NCBI RefSeq assembly: GCF_002006995.1
Contig: NZ_MRUL01000005.1
Span: forward strand, 1-64,000
Source of the DNA: Izhakiella australiensis
Lineage (GTDB): Bacteria > Pseudomonadota > Gammaproteobacteria > Enterobacterales > Enterobacteriaceae
Direction of reading: 5' to 3'
DNA: 64,000 nt
Below are positions 1-8,856 of this stretch, one piece after another; within the stretch, counting starts at the first letter, position 1, and each line of letters starts with the position of its first letter. The notes under the pieces were generated by a model. The model searched no databases and was not told the origin of the DNA. It worked only from the letters and a program-made list of their open reading frames with translations. The position numbers and the translations under genes were made by a program.

Positions 1-1
1 G

Positions 2-130
2 AAGCGCCAGGGCCGGGATATGGCGCTGCTGTGTCCGTTCCATGAAGAGAAGACGCCGTCGTGCGTCATCAGCCCGGAGAAGAACCTGTATCACTGCTTC
101 GGCTGCGGCGCGGCGGGGTCGGTCATCTGA
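2..130 (+). pseudogene. CHC2 zinc-finger primase fragment, left end outside window
   Basis: The open frame enters from the left edge and stops at a TGA at 128-130. Its 42 residues carry the DnaG-type CHC2 zinc-binding pattern: [11 protein letters not shown], then HCFGC about ten residues later, then GAAGSVI. In known primases this finger is N-terminal and is followed by a polymerase (TOPRIM) domain. Here the frame stops just after GSVI and no TOPRIM sequence follows. It is probably the broken start of a mobile-element or phage primase. The part left of the window is unseen, so a short intact protein cannot be excluded. Confidence 0.6.
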
Positions 131-451
131 TCTCTTCCCTTTAAACAGTCCAGGCGATCCTCGAACGGATAAATCCCGGCCCCCAAACATATCTTTTATG
201 TGACTCCAGTCTCATCCCTGCCCACAAACACAACACAAATAAACATAAAATGCTAGATTTTGTTGTGTTGTGTTAGGCGAGAGTAAGAGCCTGCTGCTCG
301 GGTTGTATTACGCAAAGTATGGTTCTCACTATAAATAAATATTATGCAGTATGCATTTTTTAAAAGCTGATATAAGCAGTGGTTATTCTAATCAGGCAAA
401 ACTGTTGTTTTGAAGAGACAGTAATATCTGACCCAGGAATGCATCATAAAA
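131..451. other. Upstream region of the PTS gene
   Basis: No convincing gene is visible in these 321 bases. The right half is AT-rich and probably holds the promoter of the PTS gene. A perfect palindrome, ATGCA-GTA-TGCAT, lies at 344-356; a related ATGCAA/TTGCAT dyad is found at 3403-3422 before the M24 gene. A shared operator is possible but unproven. Confidence 0.4.
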
Positions 452-1885
452 ATGAGAGATACTATGAGTAAATATACTGAAATGTCTGAGCTCGCCATAA
501 AGTATCTGGGCGGAGTGGAAAATATTGTACACATAACACATTGTGCAACCAGGCTGCGTATTAACGTAAAAGAAAATAATTCTGTCGATATTGAAGGATT
601 AAAAAAGCTGCCAAACTCTGCCGGTGTTGTAAGAAATCAAGAGCAAGTACAGATTATTATTGGTCCGAATGTAGACGATGCATACAATGAGATTATTGCC
701 ATTTCGCGGTGGAGTGAAATTGGAAATAAAGAAAAAGAATCGTCAAAGGAAAAGTCCGGACCACGTAACTTTAGCTGGTATGTAAATAAGTTCGCAAATT
801 TTGTTGCTCCCATGTTTATGCCCGTAGTACCAGCAATGATCGTTGGTGGGATGATACTTTCAATACGTAACCTCCTTGTGAACTATGTTGGAATGGACGT
901 CAATGGCGGCACAGCAAATGTCTTGCTGGCTATTTTCCAGGCGGGATTTGTATTCTTACCTGTTTATCTCGGTTATACACTGGCTTCACAGTTAAAAATG
1001 CAGCCTATCATGGGCGCATTTCTGGGCGCGGTGCTTTTAACTGAAAGAATAAATAATGTTAGTGGATTGAGCTTTGCCGGAATAAGTATTCCGCAAATAG
1101 AGTATGGCGCGACAATTCTCCCGGTAATACTGGGGGTTTTCTTTATGTATTATGTTGAAAAACTTTTAAAGAAAATCATCCCGGAATTTTTAATTTACTT
1201 TGCCAAGCCTCTCTTAACCATGGTTATTTGCGTTCCAATTCTTCTTATTATAATTGGGCCACTGGGAACGCGAGCCAGCGGAGCTATCGGTGATTTTTGT
1301 ATCTGGCTTGGTGATACCGTAGGGTTCCTGTCGCAACCAATATTATCAGCCGCCTATCCCTATATGGTGATGTTAGGAATTGATAAAGCGTTAGTGGCTA
1401 TCGGTGTACATTTAGTTGCCACGGTAGGTTATGACTCAGTAACCGGATCAATGGGCTTTATCTCTAATCTATGTATCGGCGCCAGCGCCTTGGCAGTCGC
1501 GACAACCAGTAAAGTTGATAAGGCGCAAAAAGGGATGTACAGCTCCTTCGGAATAACAGCACTGTGCGGCGTGACCGAGCCTGCATTTTATGGCTGTTTG
1601 ATCTCCAGGCCCCGAGTATTAATTGGTACAGCATTAGGTGCAATTAGTGGTGGGATTGTCGCAGGCTTACTGGGGCTTCGCGCCTATATAATCGGTGGCT
1701 GCCCCGGATTACTGACATTTTTATATTTTGTTGATGACAAAGGTAACCTTCATTATGTGTTTATTGCCGCTATCGTCGCTGCTGTATCCATCATCGTATC
1801 CTTCACAGCAACCAAAATGATTTTAACATTAGATGAAAGAAGAGCAGCTAAAAAGAACCGTGTACAAATGCAGCAACCACTATGA
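452..1885 (+). CDS. PTS EIIBC, glucose/beta-glucoside superfamily
   Basis: Predicted membrane permease of the phosphotransferase system, which phosphorylates a sugar while importing it. The N-terminal ~90 residues form an EIIB domain with the phosphocysteine motif CATRLR (Cys31). From about residue 108 there are some ten hydrophobic segments of an EIIC domain, with the GVTEP signature late in the protein. No EIIA domain is fused, so a separate EIIA such as Crr would be needed. Two starts are possible: ATG 452, about 13 bases after AGGA, or ATG 464. The M81 gene follows after 45 bases, so the two are probably co-transcribed. The substrate is unknown; a glycoside or an amino-sugar conjugate fits the neighbours. 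Confidence 0.85.
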   Translation: MRDTMSKYTEMSELAIKYLGGVENIVHITHCATRLRINVKENNSVDIEGLKKLPNSAGVVRNQEQVQIIIGPNVDDAYNEIIAISRWSEIGNKEKESSKEKSGPRNFSWYVNKFANFVAPMFMPVVPAMIVGGMILSIRNLLVNYVGMDVNGGTANVLLAIFQAGFVFLPVYLGYTLASQLKMQPIMGAFLGAVLLTERINNVSGLSFAGISIPQIEYGATILPVILGVFFMYYVEKLLKKIIPEFLIYFAKPLLTMVICVPILLIIIGPLGTRASGAIGDFCIWLGDTVGFLSQPILSAAYPYMVMLGIDKALVAIGVHLVATVGYDSVTGSMGFISNLCIGASALAVATTSKVDKAQKGMYSSFGITALCGVTEPAFYGCLISRPRVLIGTALGAISGGIVAGLLGLRAYIIGGCPGLLTFLYFVDDKGNLHYVFIAAIVAAVSIIVSFTATKMILTLDERRAAKKNRVQMQQPL

Positions 1886-1930
1886 CGACCATGAGCGAAC
1901 TTACTTTAATAAATAAAGGATAGGTATATT

Positions 1931-3373
1931 ATGAAGGTTTTAGTTGGACACTTTGTAACAGAATCTAATGCAAACATACCACTTAAAAATGAAATCACGG
2001 ATTTTGAATTATATTTCGGGGATACTTGCATCAATAAAATGCAGATTGCTGAGGTGTTTTCTGAGGCTAATATAGAACTTATTCCTTCAGTTTATGCGGA
2101 TGCAGGGCCGTCAGGCGTTATAAAAATTGATGCGTTTAAATATATCGAGTCTTGCTTTCTGCGTGCGGTACGCAAGCACTTACATGAAATAGATGGCATT
2201 TATCTTATGCTTCATGGTGCCAGTGAAGTAGAAGATATTGGTTCAGGTGACCATCACATTTTGCGCGAGATAAGAAAAGTTGTCGGTCCCTATATGCCCA
2301 TTGCTATCGCCTGTGATCCACATGGCAATCTGTGTAAAGAATACGTTGAATCAACTACATTGATCCGCAGTTACCGGGAGTCACCACATATAGATAATCT
2401 GGAAACAAAGAAAAAAGTGGCCTCAATGCTTTGCGGTCTCCTGAAAAAACGAGAAAACATCCATTCTATTTATAGAAAGCTGCCGTTAATTTTAGGAGGG
2501 GAGCAAAGCGTTTCATTTGATGAACCTGTCAAATCTATTAACCTTTACCTCAATGAGTTAGAGCAAGATACGCGCATCCTGAGCGTGAGCTGGCATGTGG
2601 GTTACATTCGACATGATACTCCCGTTGCAGGCTGCGGTATCGTTGTCGTCCCGGCGACAGAGCAAGATTTTGAATGGGCTGAAGAAGTGGCAGATAAACT
2701 GGCAGAATTTATCTGGAATAAACGACATGAGTTCCATTATACCGGTTTGACTGCTCAGCCAGATAAAGCACTTGAGATGGCTTTAGATTTTGCAGACAAA
2801 CCCGTTTTTATCACAGACTCCGGTGATAACACCACATCAGGCGCTACAGGCTGGAATACCGTAATTTTAAGGCAAGTTTTGTCCTTAGCGTCATTAAGTA
2901 AAAAAATATTGTTTGCCAATATTTGCGATCCGGATACCTTCAGAACGCTTGAGCTGATGAACACAGGCTCAAGAACAATGATTTCCCTGGGCGTAGACCA
3001 CGACGAGATGTCAAAAAGTGTTGAGCTTGAAGTTATTATTAAAGCTAAAGGAGAAGTTCGTGGGTATATGCTAAATTCTCGCGATGAATGCTATGGTCAT
3101 AGCGTAACGGTGACGGTAGTAGATACGACTATTGATATATCTATTGCAAATAGTCGCCAAACTATGGCTGAGCATCATCAATTTATTGCTGCTGGCCTCG
3201 ATTGGGATGAGTATGACATCATCGTTGTAAAACAAGGCTATATTTTCCCGGAACTTAAAGACAAAGCTAAACTTTCCATAATGTCTCTGACGATGGGTGC
3301 GACACCGCAAGATACACGCTCAATTCCCTTTAAGCGTGTAATGAGGCCTATGTTTCCTATAGATAATATTTGA
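1931..3373 (+). CDS. M81 family (MlrC-like) metallopeptidase
   Basis: 480-residue protein of the microcystinase C family, zinc hydrolases that cleave linear peptides or amide bonds. The N-terminal domain shows the family pattern: TESN near residue 10, LHGA at 94-97, DPHGN at 129-133 and SPHID at 151-155, which should supply metal-binding Asp and His residues. The C-terminal domain carries the DSGDNTTSG stretch. A clear ribosome site (AAAGGA) precedes ATG 1931. There is no signal peptide, so the protein should be cytoplasmic, acting on something brought in, perhaps by the PTS protein encoded just upstream. The true substrate is unknown; a microcystin-related role is unlikely. Confidence 0.8.
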   Translation: MKVLVGHFVTESNANIPLKNEITDFELYFGDTCINKMQIAEVFSEANIELIPSVYADAGPSGVIKIDAFKYIESCFLRAVRKHLHEIDGIYLMLHGASEVEDIGSGDHHILREIRKVVGPYMPIAIACDPHGNLCKEYVESTTLIRSYRESPHIDNLETKKKVASMLCGLLKKRENIHSIYRKLPLILGGEQSVSFDEPVKSINLYLNELEQDTRILSVSWHVGYIRHDTPVAGCGIVVVPATEQDFEWAEEVADKLAEFIWNKRHEFHYTGLTAQPDKALEMALDFADKPVFITDSGDNTTSGATGWNTVILRQVLSLASLSKKILFANICDPDTFRTLELMNTGSRTMISLGVDHDEMSKSVELEVIIKAKGEVRGYMLNSRDECYGHSVTVTVVDTTIDISIANSRQTMAEHHQFIAAGLDWDEYDIIVVKQGYIFPELKDKAKLSIMSLTMGATPQDTRSIPFKRVMRPMFPIDNI

Positions 3374-3402
3374 TTTAACAGAATTAACACCAGATTCGCG
3401 CG

Positions 3403-3422
3403 ATGCAAAATATACATTGCAT
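3403..3422. promoter_or_regulatory. Inverted repeat before the M24 gene
   Basis: ATGCAA, eight bases, then TTGCAT: a perfect 6-bp dyad in the 105-base gap between the M81 and M24 genes. It shares the ATGCA/TGCAT arms with the palindrome at 344-356 before the PTS gene. It may be an operator of the local DeoR regulator; this is inference from position only. Confidence 0.3.
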
Positions 3423-3478
3423 ATGGATATTTTAAGGTGCCCTGACAGGCATACTTATACTTAATCAAAGGTTTTCAC

Positions 3479-4870
3479 ATGAGTAAAAAAAATGTATGTT
3501 TTAAGCAAGTTAGTCCTCCAGAAAAAGACTGGAGCGGAATTCCCGTTCCGTTAACGGAAAAAACCATTTCGGAAAGAAAAGAAAAAATTCTCAAAAAAAT
3601 GAAAGAGCGAGGTCTGGACCAGATCATAATCTATGGAGATGTAGAACATGGAAGTAACTTTGAGTATTTAACTGGATACTTTACCCGCTTTGAAGAGTCG
3701 CTTTTAGTAATCAACGTTCACGGCGAAATAACGCTGGTTCTGGGAAATGAAAATCTCAACAAAGCAACTAAATCAAGGGTAACCGCCAACGCTGTACACG
3801 TACCACATTTTTCATTGCCTAATCAGCCACTTTCGCAGGAAAAGTCTCTGCAAGAATTACTGAGCCTGGCAGGAGTAAGAAATAATACCAGAACCGGGCT
3901 TGTCGGATGGAAAATGTTTGTCAGCAACGGGGAAGTTGAAAAAAAATTATATGATCTTCCATCATATATTGTTGACACCATCAGGCATATAGTCGGCAAT
4001 GAGCATCTATTGTCTAACGAAACTGATTTATTTATTGGTGAGCACGGGGTTAGAACGATAAACAATGCAAACGAAGTGGCTCATTATGAATATGGCGCAG
4101 CGTTGGCATCTGACTGCATACTTGATGCAATGGACAAACTGGCGCCAGGCGTCACGGAGCAAACGTTAGGTGACAGCCTGAATCGCGCAGGTCAACATAA
4201 CAGTATTGTCACGATTGCCGCGGCGGGTCCACGCTATGTATCAGGGAATATGTTTCCCACTGATAATGCTGTTAAATGTGGTGATACTATTTCCCTCACC
4301 GTTGGCTACCGGGGGGGAGCATCAACGCGTGCAGGTTATGCGGCTTACCATCAACATGATCTGCCAGTTGAAGCGCAAGGCTATATGGATGCAGTCGCAG
4401 TACCCTATTTTCGCGCTTATGTTCTCTGGCTCGAAGCGATTTCTGTTGGCATGGCGGGAGGCGAGCTATTTGGCAAAATAGATCAGATACTTCCACGTCA
4501 AGATTATCATTGGTCTCTTTGTCCTGGCCATTTGGTAGCTGACGAAGAATGGATGTCTTCTCCCATTTATGAAGGCTCTACCGAAAAGCTTTTAAGCGGT
4601 ATGATCCTGCAAATAGATATTATCCCTGCTGTGCCAGGATTCGGGGGAGCTTCAGCCGAAAGTACGGTACTCCTTGCTGATGAAAAATTAAAGCAGGAAA
4701 TTAAAGACGCTTATCCTGAAATGTGGCTCAGAATGCAAAAGCGCAGGTCTTATCTTATTGAGACGCTGGGGGTAAACTTGTCCCAGGATATTTTGCCAAT
4801 GTGTAGTTCAGTCGCCTTTTTGAGACCATATCTTTTAGATAAAGAACGTGCTCTGGTTTGCTCAGATTAA
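3479..4870 (+). CDS. M24 / creatinase-like protein lacking metal-ligand aspartates
   Basis: 463-residue protein with a creatinase-type N-terminal domain (about 30-190) and a pita-bread M24 domain (about 200-450). Metallo-members bind two metals through Asp, Asp, His, Glu, Glu. Here the two Asp positions appear replaced: residues ~268-282 read SLTVGYRGGASTR where D..GY.SD.TR is usual. The His survives in CPGH (~346), the first Glu is Asp (LQIDIIP, ~377) and the last Glu is kept (SAEST, ~392). Creatinases on this fold work without metal, so a metal-independent C-N hydrolase is possible. The gene ends the PTS-M81-M24 run. The start follows AAAGG. Confidence 0.7.
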   Translation: MSKKNVCFKQVSPPEKDWSGIPVPLTEKTISERKEKILKKMKERGLDQIIIYGDVEHGSNFEYLTGYFTRFEESLLVINVHGEITLVLGNENLNKATKSRVTANAVHVPHFSLPNQPLSQEKSLQELLSLAGVRNNTRTGLVGWKMFVSNGEVEKKLYDLPSYIVDTIRHIVGNEHLLSNETDLFIGEHGVRTINNANEVAHYEYGAALASDCILDAMDKLAPGVTEQTLGDSLNRAGQHNSIVTIAAAGPRYVSGNMFPTDNAVKCGDTISLTVGYRGGASTRAGYAAYHQHDLPVEAQGYMDAVAVPYFRAYVLWLEAISVGMAGGELFGKIDQILPRQDYHWSLCPGHLVADEEWMSSPIYEGSTEKLLSGMILQIDIIPAVPGFGGASAESTVLLADEKLKQEIKDAYPEMWLRMQKRRSYLIETLGVNLSQDILPMCSSVAFLRPYLLDKERALVCSD

Positions 4871-5293
4871 CCGGTCATAAAATGCTTCAACTGCGGTTCT
4901 GTAATTTTATATAAGGTATGATGTCTTTATTAACCTGCATTTAAAATTACCGAACCGCTTTCAAAAAATGTGATTATTTGTAATATCCCAGAATCCAATA
5001 TTCCCCCTGTGATGCATCTCCCCTTGTCCGGCTATTCCGATATTTCGTTGTCTTGTGTGGGCCCTGTTTTTATTTATTCAATGTTACTTTTACTGAATTA
5101 CAGTGTCAGCTCGCACTTATATTTACCTGAGTCATGCGTTACGTATAAAATTCTTAAGTATTATTTCATGTTGACGATGATTTTCATTAAAGGTAAGATT
5201 TACTCTGGCAAGTAAGCTCTGACATTTTAATTTTAAAAATGACAGATGGAATCCTGGCGAATCAGAATTAATTACTATTAAAAGAGTTATACA
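4871..5293. other. Intergenic region before the DeoR gene
   Basis: 423 bases without a supported gene. The 81-codon frame at 4970-5215 has no ribosome site and looks like chance. The region should hold the DeoR promoter; a strong dyad at 5219-5245 is listed separately. Confidence 0.4.
5219..5245. promoter_or_regulatory. Dyad upstream of the DeoR gene, candidate operator
   Basis: CTGACATTTT at 5219-5228 and AAAATGACAG at 5236-5245 form a 10-bp inverted repeat with one mismatch around a 7-base AT centre. It ends 48 bases before the regulator's ATG, a usual place for an autoregulatory site of a DeoR-family repressor. The binding protein is inferred. Confidence 0.4.
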
Positions 5294-6076
5294 ATGAAAC
5301 AGGCAACGCGACAAATATATATTCTTGAGCAGATAAAGGTTCACGGCGAGGTAAGCTCTAAGGATTTAGCAGAAAAATTGAATGTTTCTACGATGACCAT
5401 TAGCCGTGATTTGAAAGAACTTACCAAGAGCGGAAATATTGAACTTACACACGGGGGAGCCGTTTTACATGGCATTGATATGTCAGAACATTCAATGTCA
5501 ATAAAAGAAGGCGTTAATATCGAAGGTAAGAAAAAAATAGCCAGATATTGTAAGTCCCTGATCAAACCTGGAGATTCCATTTTTATTGAAACAGGAACAA
5601 CAACGCTTTTCGTAGCAAAAGAAATCTTCCGTAATACGGACAGTAAGTTTTATACAAATTCACTTCTCGTACACAATGCCTTATCAAAATATGAAAATAT
5701 CCTTCTCTACTCGGTTCCGGGAAAGTACAGGGCGCTTTCTAAAGGTTTTTTGGGTATTCAAACTATAAACTATGTACAAGATTTCAGCTTTGATATTGCA
5801 TTTATTGGTACAGAAGGAATCAGCGTAGAGGGTGACATTACTTTACCCAATGAAGAAGACGCATATACGAAAAAAGCAATAATCAAGAATGCCAAAAAGG
5901 TTATTATTGTCGCAGACGCTTCGAAATTTGGCTTAATGCACAAATACCGAGCCGCAAAGTTAGATGATATAGATATGATCGTCACAGACCTTCCCCATGA
6001 AGATCCTTTTTTCCAGCAGGTAACCCAAGCCGGAAAAGTTATATCTGTAGCTGAAATAGAACCGGACGCCTTTTAA
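5294..6076 (+). CDS. DeoR-family transcriptional regulator
   Basis: 260-residue DeoR/GlpR-type regulator. Residues 1-57 form the winged helix-turn-helix, with the family signature around VSTMTISRDLKEL. Residues ~75-232 form the sugar-phosphate-sensing domain, with the ETGTTT motif near residue 98 and the TEGIS and DASKFG stretches seen in the family. Such proteins usually repress a neighbouring sugar operon until a phosphorylated sugar binds. It is the likely regulator of the PTS-M81-M24 genes. The start follows AAAGAG. No other role is suggested by the context. Confidence 0.85.
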   Translation: MKQATRQIYILEQIKVHGEVSSKDLAEKLNVSTMTISRDLKELTKSGNIELTHGGAVLHGIDMSEHSMSIKEGVNIEGKKKIARYCKSLIKPGDSIFIETGTTTLFVAKEIFRNTDSKFYTNSLLVHNALSKYENILLYSVPGKYRALSKGFLGIQTINYVQDFSFDIAFIGTEGISVEGDITLPNEEDAYTKKAIIKNAKKVIIVADASKFGLMHKYRAAKLDDIDMIVTDLPHEDPFFQQVTQAGKVISVAEIEPDAF

Positions 6077-6344
6077 TATCAACATCGGCTGCGTCGAGTT
6101 GGATCGCTAACAGAGAGCAGCGCTCGTGACGCTTCATCGCGCCAGCCCCGTGCGGATGTCGCAATGTCACTCCCCTTCAGGCGATTGAAGTCACCACGAC
6201 GACAATGCCTTTTCTATTATTATTTCCCTCACCCATTTCTTGATATCATAGCCCGCTATAACATCATCGCATTCAGCGATGACAGAATCATCTCATTTCA
6301 GAACAAAATAATTAATTTAAAATTCAATACTTTAAGGGATAAGC

Positions 6345-6845
6345 ATGAGTAACAAATGTATTAACTGTGATATCGAAATCCCGCGCGGCGTCGATTATTG
6401 CCCCGATTGTGAAGCACGCGAGCTGAGCAAAATCAGAGGATTTCTTATCCTGCCGGCGATCGGCATTATCCTTTCGATTATCTCGCTGTCCTGGTCCACC
6501 TTTCAGACGTTAAAAATATTGGTGGATAAGTTTCAGCTGCTAACCCCGACGCTAACCTGGCTGGTTAGCTATGAGCTGGTCGGCTTCTTTTTATTATTCC
6601 TGCTTTCGGTTTACACCTGCTTTTTATTTTTCGGCAAAAAGAAGGCATTACCTAAAACTTATATCCTGCTGATGCTGTCAGGCCTGGCGTTTCACGCCGT
6701 CGACGTCTATCTGACTCATCATTTTCTCGCCACGCCCGTCGCTTCCGATGACCTGCGCGTGGTGTTTCATTACCTGGTCTCCAGCTGCATCTGGGTTCCT
6801 TACTTTATCGTCTCGGTGCGGGTGAAAAGAACCTTCGTAAAATAG
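6345..6845 (+). CDS. DUF2569 membrane protein with zinc ribbon
   Basis: 166 residues. A short N-terminal ribbon with two CxxC pairs (Cys5/Cys8 and Cys19/Cys22) probably binds zinc. Four hydrophobic segments follow, typical of the DUF2569 family of inner-membrane proteins of unknown function. The start is preceded by AAGGGAT at good spacing. It appears to be a single-gene unit; a GC-rich hairpin lies just after it. No function can be proposed. Confidence 0.75.
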   Translation: MSNKCINCDIEIPRGVDYCPDCEARELSKIRGFLILPAIGIILSIISLSWSTFQTLKILVDKFQLLTPTLTWLVSYELVGFFLLFLLSVYTCFLFFGKKKALPKTYILLMLSGLAFHAVDVYLTHHFLATPVASDDLRVVFHYLVSSCIWVPYFIVSVRVKRTFVK

Positions 6846-6862
6846 CCCTTCCAGTTAGCTAC

Positions 6863-6888
6863 CACGGGCGCGGGTCAACGCGCCCGTG
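6863..6888. terminator. Hairpin between convergent genes
   Basis: A perfect 10-bp stem, CACGGGCGCG with CGCGCCCGTG, around GGTCAA. It lies between the DUF2569 gene and the end of the leftward ABC operon. There is no clear T-run on either side, so termination is plausible rather than certain. Confidence 0.45.
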
Positions 6889-6913
6889 AATGGTTACAGG
6901 AAGTCCCCCTCAG

Positions 6914-7879
6914 CTATACCCGGTGGCAAGCGACCAGATGCCCGGAGGCCACTTCCCGCAGCTGCGGCGCGGTGCGACGACACTCAGCGGTGGCCAGCGG
7001 GCAGCGTGACGAAAAGCGGCAGCCGGGCGGTGGGCGTGATGGATCGGGGATCTCGCCCTGCAGCGCGGCGATCGGCTCGCGCTCCGGGTCCAGCGTCGGC
7101 ACCGCGGCCAGCAGCGCGCGGGTATATGGGTGCAGCGGCTGACTGAATAGCACGTCGCGGCTGGCGGTTTCCACCAGTTGCCCCAGATACATTACCGCGA
7201 CGTCATCACACAGGTGCTCGACTACGCCAAGATCGTGAGAAATAAACAGAAAGGTAACGCCGTGTTGCTCGCGTAAATCGGAAAACAGGTTAATGATCTG
7301 CGCCTGAATGGAAACGTCCAGCGCTGAGATCGGCTCATCGGCGATGATAAAATCCGGATTGAGGATCAGCGCGCGGGCGATGCCAATACGCTGGCGCTGA
7401 CCGCCGGAGAACTCGTGGGGAAAACGGTTGTAATGCTGCGCGGCCAGACCGCAGATTTTCATTACCTCAGTGACTTTGTCATACAGTTCGGCACGGCTGC
7501 ACAGCTTATGTTCCAGCATCGCTTCGCCGATAGCGTTGCCGATGCGAATACGCGGGTTAAGCGAGCTATAGGGATCCTGAAACACCAGCTGCATTTGCGG
7601 GCGCAGCGCTCGCATTTGTCGCGGCGTCAGATTTTGCAGCGGCCGGCCGCCATACTTAATGCTGCCAGCCGTTTTGTCATACAGCCCCAGCAGAGTGCGT
7701 CCAACGGTGGTTTTCCCGCTGCCGGATTCGCCAACCAGACCGAAAATCGTTCCTTTGCGAATTTTAAAGCTAACGCCATCAACGGCACGCAGCTGTCCGG
7801 TTTGCTGACCGAACAGCCCGTCGCGCAGCGGGAAATATTTTTTTAGTCCTTCGACTTCAACAACGTAGTCATTGCTCAT
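6914..7879 (-). CDS. Peptide-type ABC transporter ATPase (OppF/DppF-like)
   Basis: 321-residue nucleotide-binding subunit of a family-5 (oligopeptide/dipeptide/nickel) importer. It has a Walker A GESGSGKTT at 50-58, a Q-loop in FQDPYSSLNPR, the signature FSGGQRQR near 157, a Walker B ending IADEP, and the C-terminal CRFSSRCP region of the OppD/F subfamily, which can hold an iron-sulfur cluster. It is the last gene of a five-gene leftward operon and overlaps the previous ATPase gene by 4 bases. The substrate cannot be told from the ATPase. Confidence 0.88.
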   Translation of the reverse strand: MSNDYVVEVEGLKKYFPLRDGLFGQQTGQLRAVDGVSFKIRKGTIFGLVGESGSGKTTVGRTLLGLYDKTAGSIKYGGRPLQNLTPRQMRALRPQMQLVFQDPYSSLNPRIRIGNAIGEAMLEHKLCSRAELYDKVTEVMKICGLAAQHYNRFPHEFSGGQRQRIGIARALILNPDFIIADEPISALDVSIQAQIINLFSDLREQHGVTFLFISHDLGVVEHLCDDVAVMYLGQLVETASRDVLFSQPLHPYTRALLAAVPTLDPEREPIAALQGEIPDPSRPPPGCRFSSRCPLATAECRRTAPQLREVASGHLVACHRV

Positions 7880-8856
7880 ATGACCGCCCCCGCTAACGCG
7901 CTGTGAAAACAGGCGGCCTGATGCTGCTGACCGATGGCGGGCGGAATACCTTGCCGGCAGCGCTGCGTTGCGCGCTCACAGCGTTCGACAAATGCGCAAT
8001 ACGGCGGCAGTCCGGCAAGATCCGGTACCTGGCCCGGGATGGAATAGAGACGACGACGGCGCTCGCCCGGCACCGGCCGCGAGGCGATAAGGCCTTTGGT
8101 GTAAGGGTGCAGCGGGTTACGCAGCACGTCACGGGTTGGCCCCTGCTCGACGATACGCCCGGCATACATCACGACCACCTGTTCGGCCATCTGCGCAATC
8201 ACCCCTAAATCATGGGTGATGAGCATCAGCGCCATCTGTTGCGCGCGCGCCTGGTCGCGCAGCAGGCGCAGAATCTGTGCCTGTACGGTGACGTCCAGCG
8301 CGGTAGTCGGCTCATCGGCAATCAGCAGCTGCGGCCGACAGCTGAGCGCCATGGCAATCATGATACGCTGCAGCATGCCGCCGGAAAGCTGATGGGGATA
8401 GCTGCGCATCAGGCTCTGCGCTCGCGCCAGGCCGACCTCTTCGATCAGCTGCGTGGCCTGCTGCCAGGCGGCCTTTGCCGTCATGCCGCGATGGCGAATA
8501 AGCGGTTCGCACAGCTGCTCGCCGACGGTCAGCACCGGGTTAAGGGCGCTCATCGGTTCCTGAAAAATCATTGCCAGCTGATTGCCGCGCAAATCAGCCA
8601 TCTGCGTAGGTTTAAGCCGCAGCAGGTTTTTATCCTGAAACAGGATTTCCCCCCCGTCGATGCTCGCGACCTGCGGGGGAAGCAGGCCCATCAGCGACAT
8701 GGCGGTGACGCTTTTGCCGCAGCCGGACTCACCCACGACGCCGACAGTCTGCCCGGCATGAATAACAAATGACACCTCCTGCACGGCCCGTACCCGGCCC
8801 CGTTCGGACTCAAAGGAAACCGAGAGTTGGTTGAAGGTAACCAGCGGCAGGTTCAT
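7876..8856 (-). CDS. Peptide-type ABC transporter ATPase (OppD/DppD-like)
   Basis: Partner ATPase of 326 residues. The frame is open upstream to 8961, but ATG 8856 is preferred: it overlaps the permease stop as ATGA, has ACGGAG upstream, and gives the usual N-terminus. Walker A GESGCGKS is at 42-49. The signature LSGGMLQR and Walker [13 protein letters not shown] match the OppD type. It pairs with the OppF-like protein to energise the two permeases encoded upstream. Confidence 0.88.
   Translation of the reverse strand: MNLPLVTFNQLSVSFESERGRVRAVQEVSFVIHAGQTVGVVGESGCGKSVTAMSLMGLLPPQVASIDGGEILFQDKNLLRLKPTQMADLRGNQLAMIFQEPMSALNPVLTVGEQLCEPLIRHRGMTAKAAWQQATQLIEEVGLARAQSLMRSYPHQLSGGMLQRIMIAMALSCRPQLLIADEPTTALDVTVQAQILRLLRDQARAQQMALMLITHDLGVIAQMAEQVVVMYAGRIVEQGPTRDVLRNPLHPYTKGLIASRPVPGERRRRLYSIPGQVPDLAGLPPYCAFVERCERATQRCRQGIPPAIGQQHQAACFHSALAGAVI

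Noticed and set aside
4970-5215. 81-codon frame before the DeoR gene
   Set aside because: No ribosome site and an unnatural composition; it lies in a promoter region.
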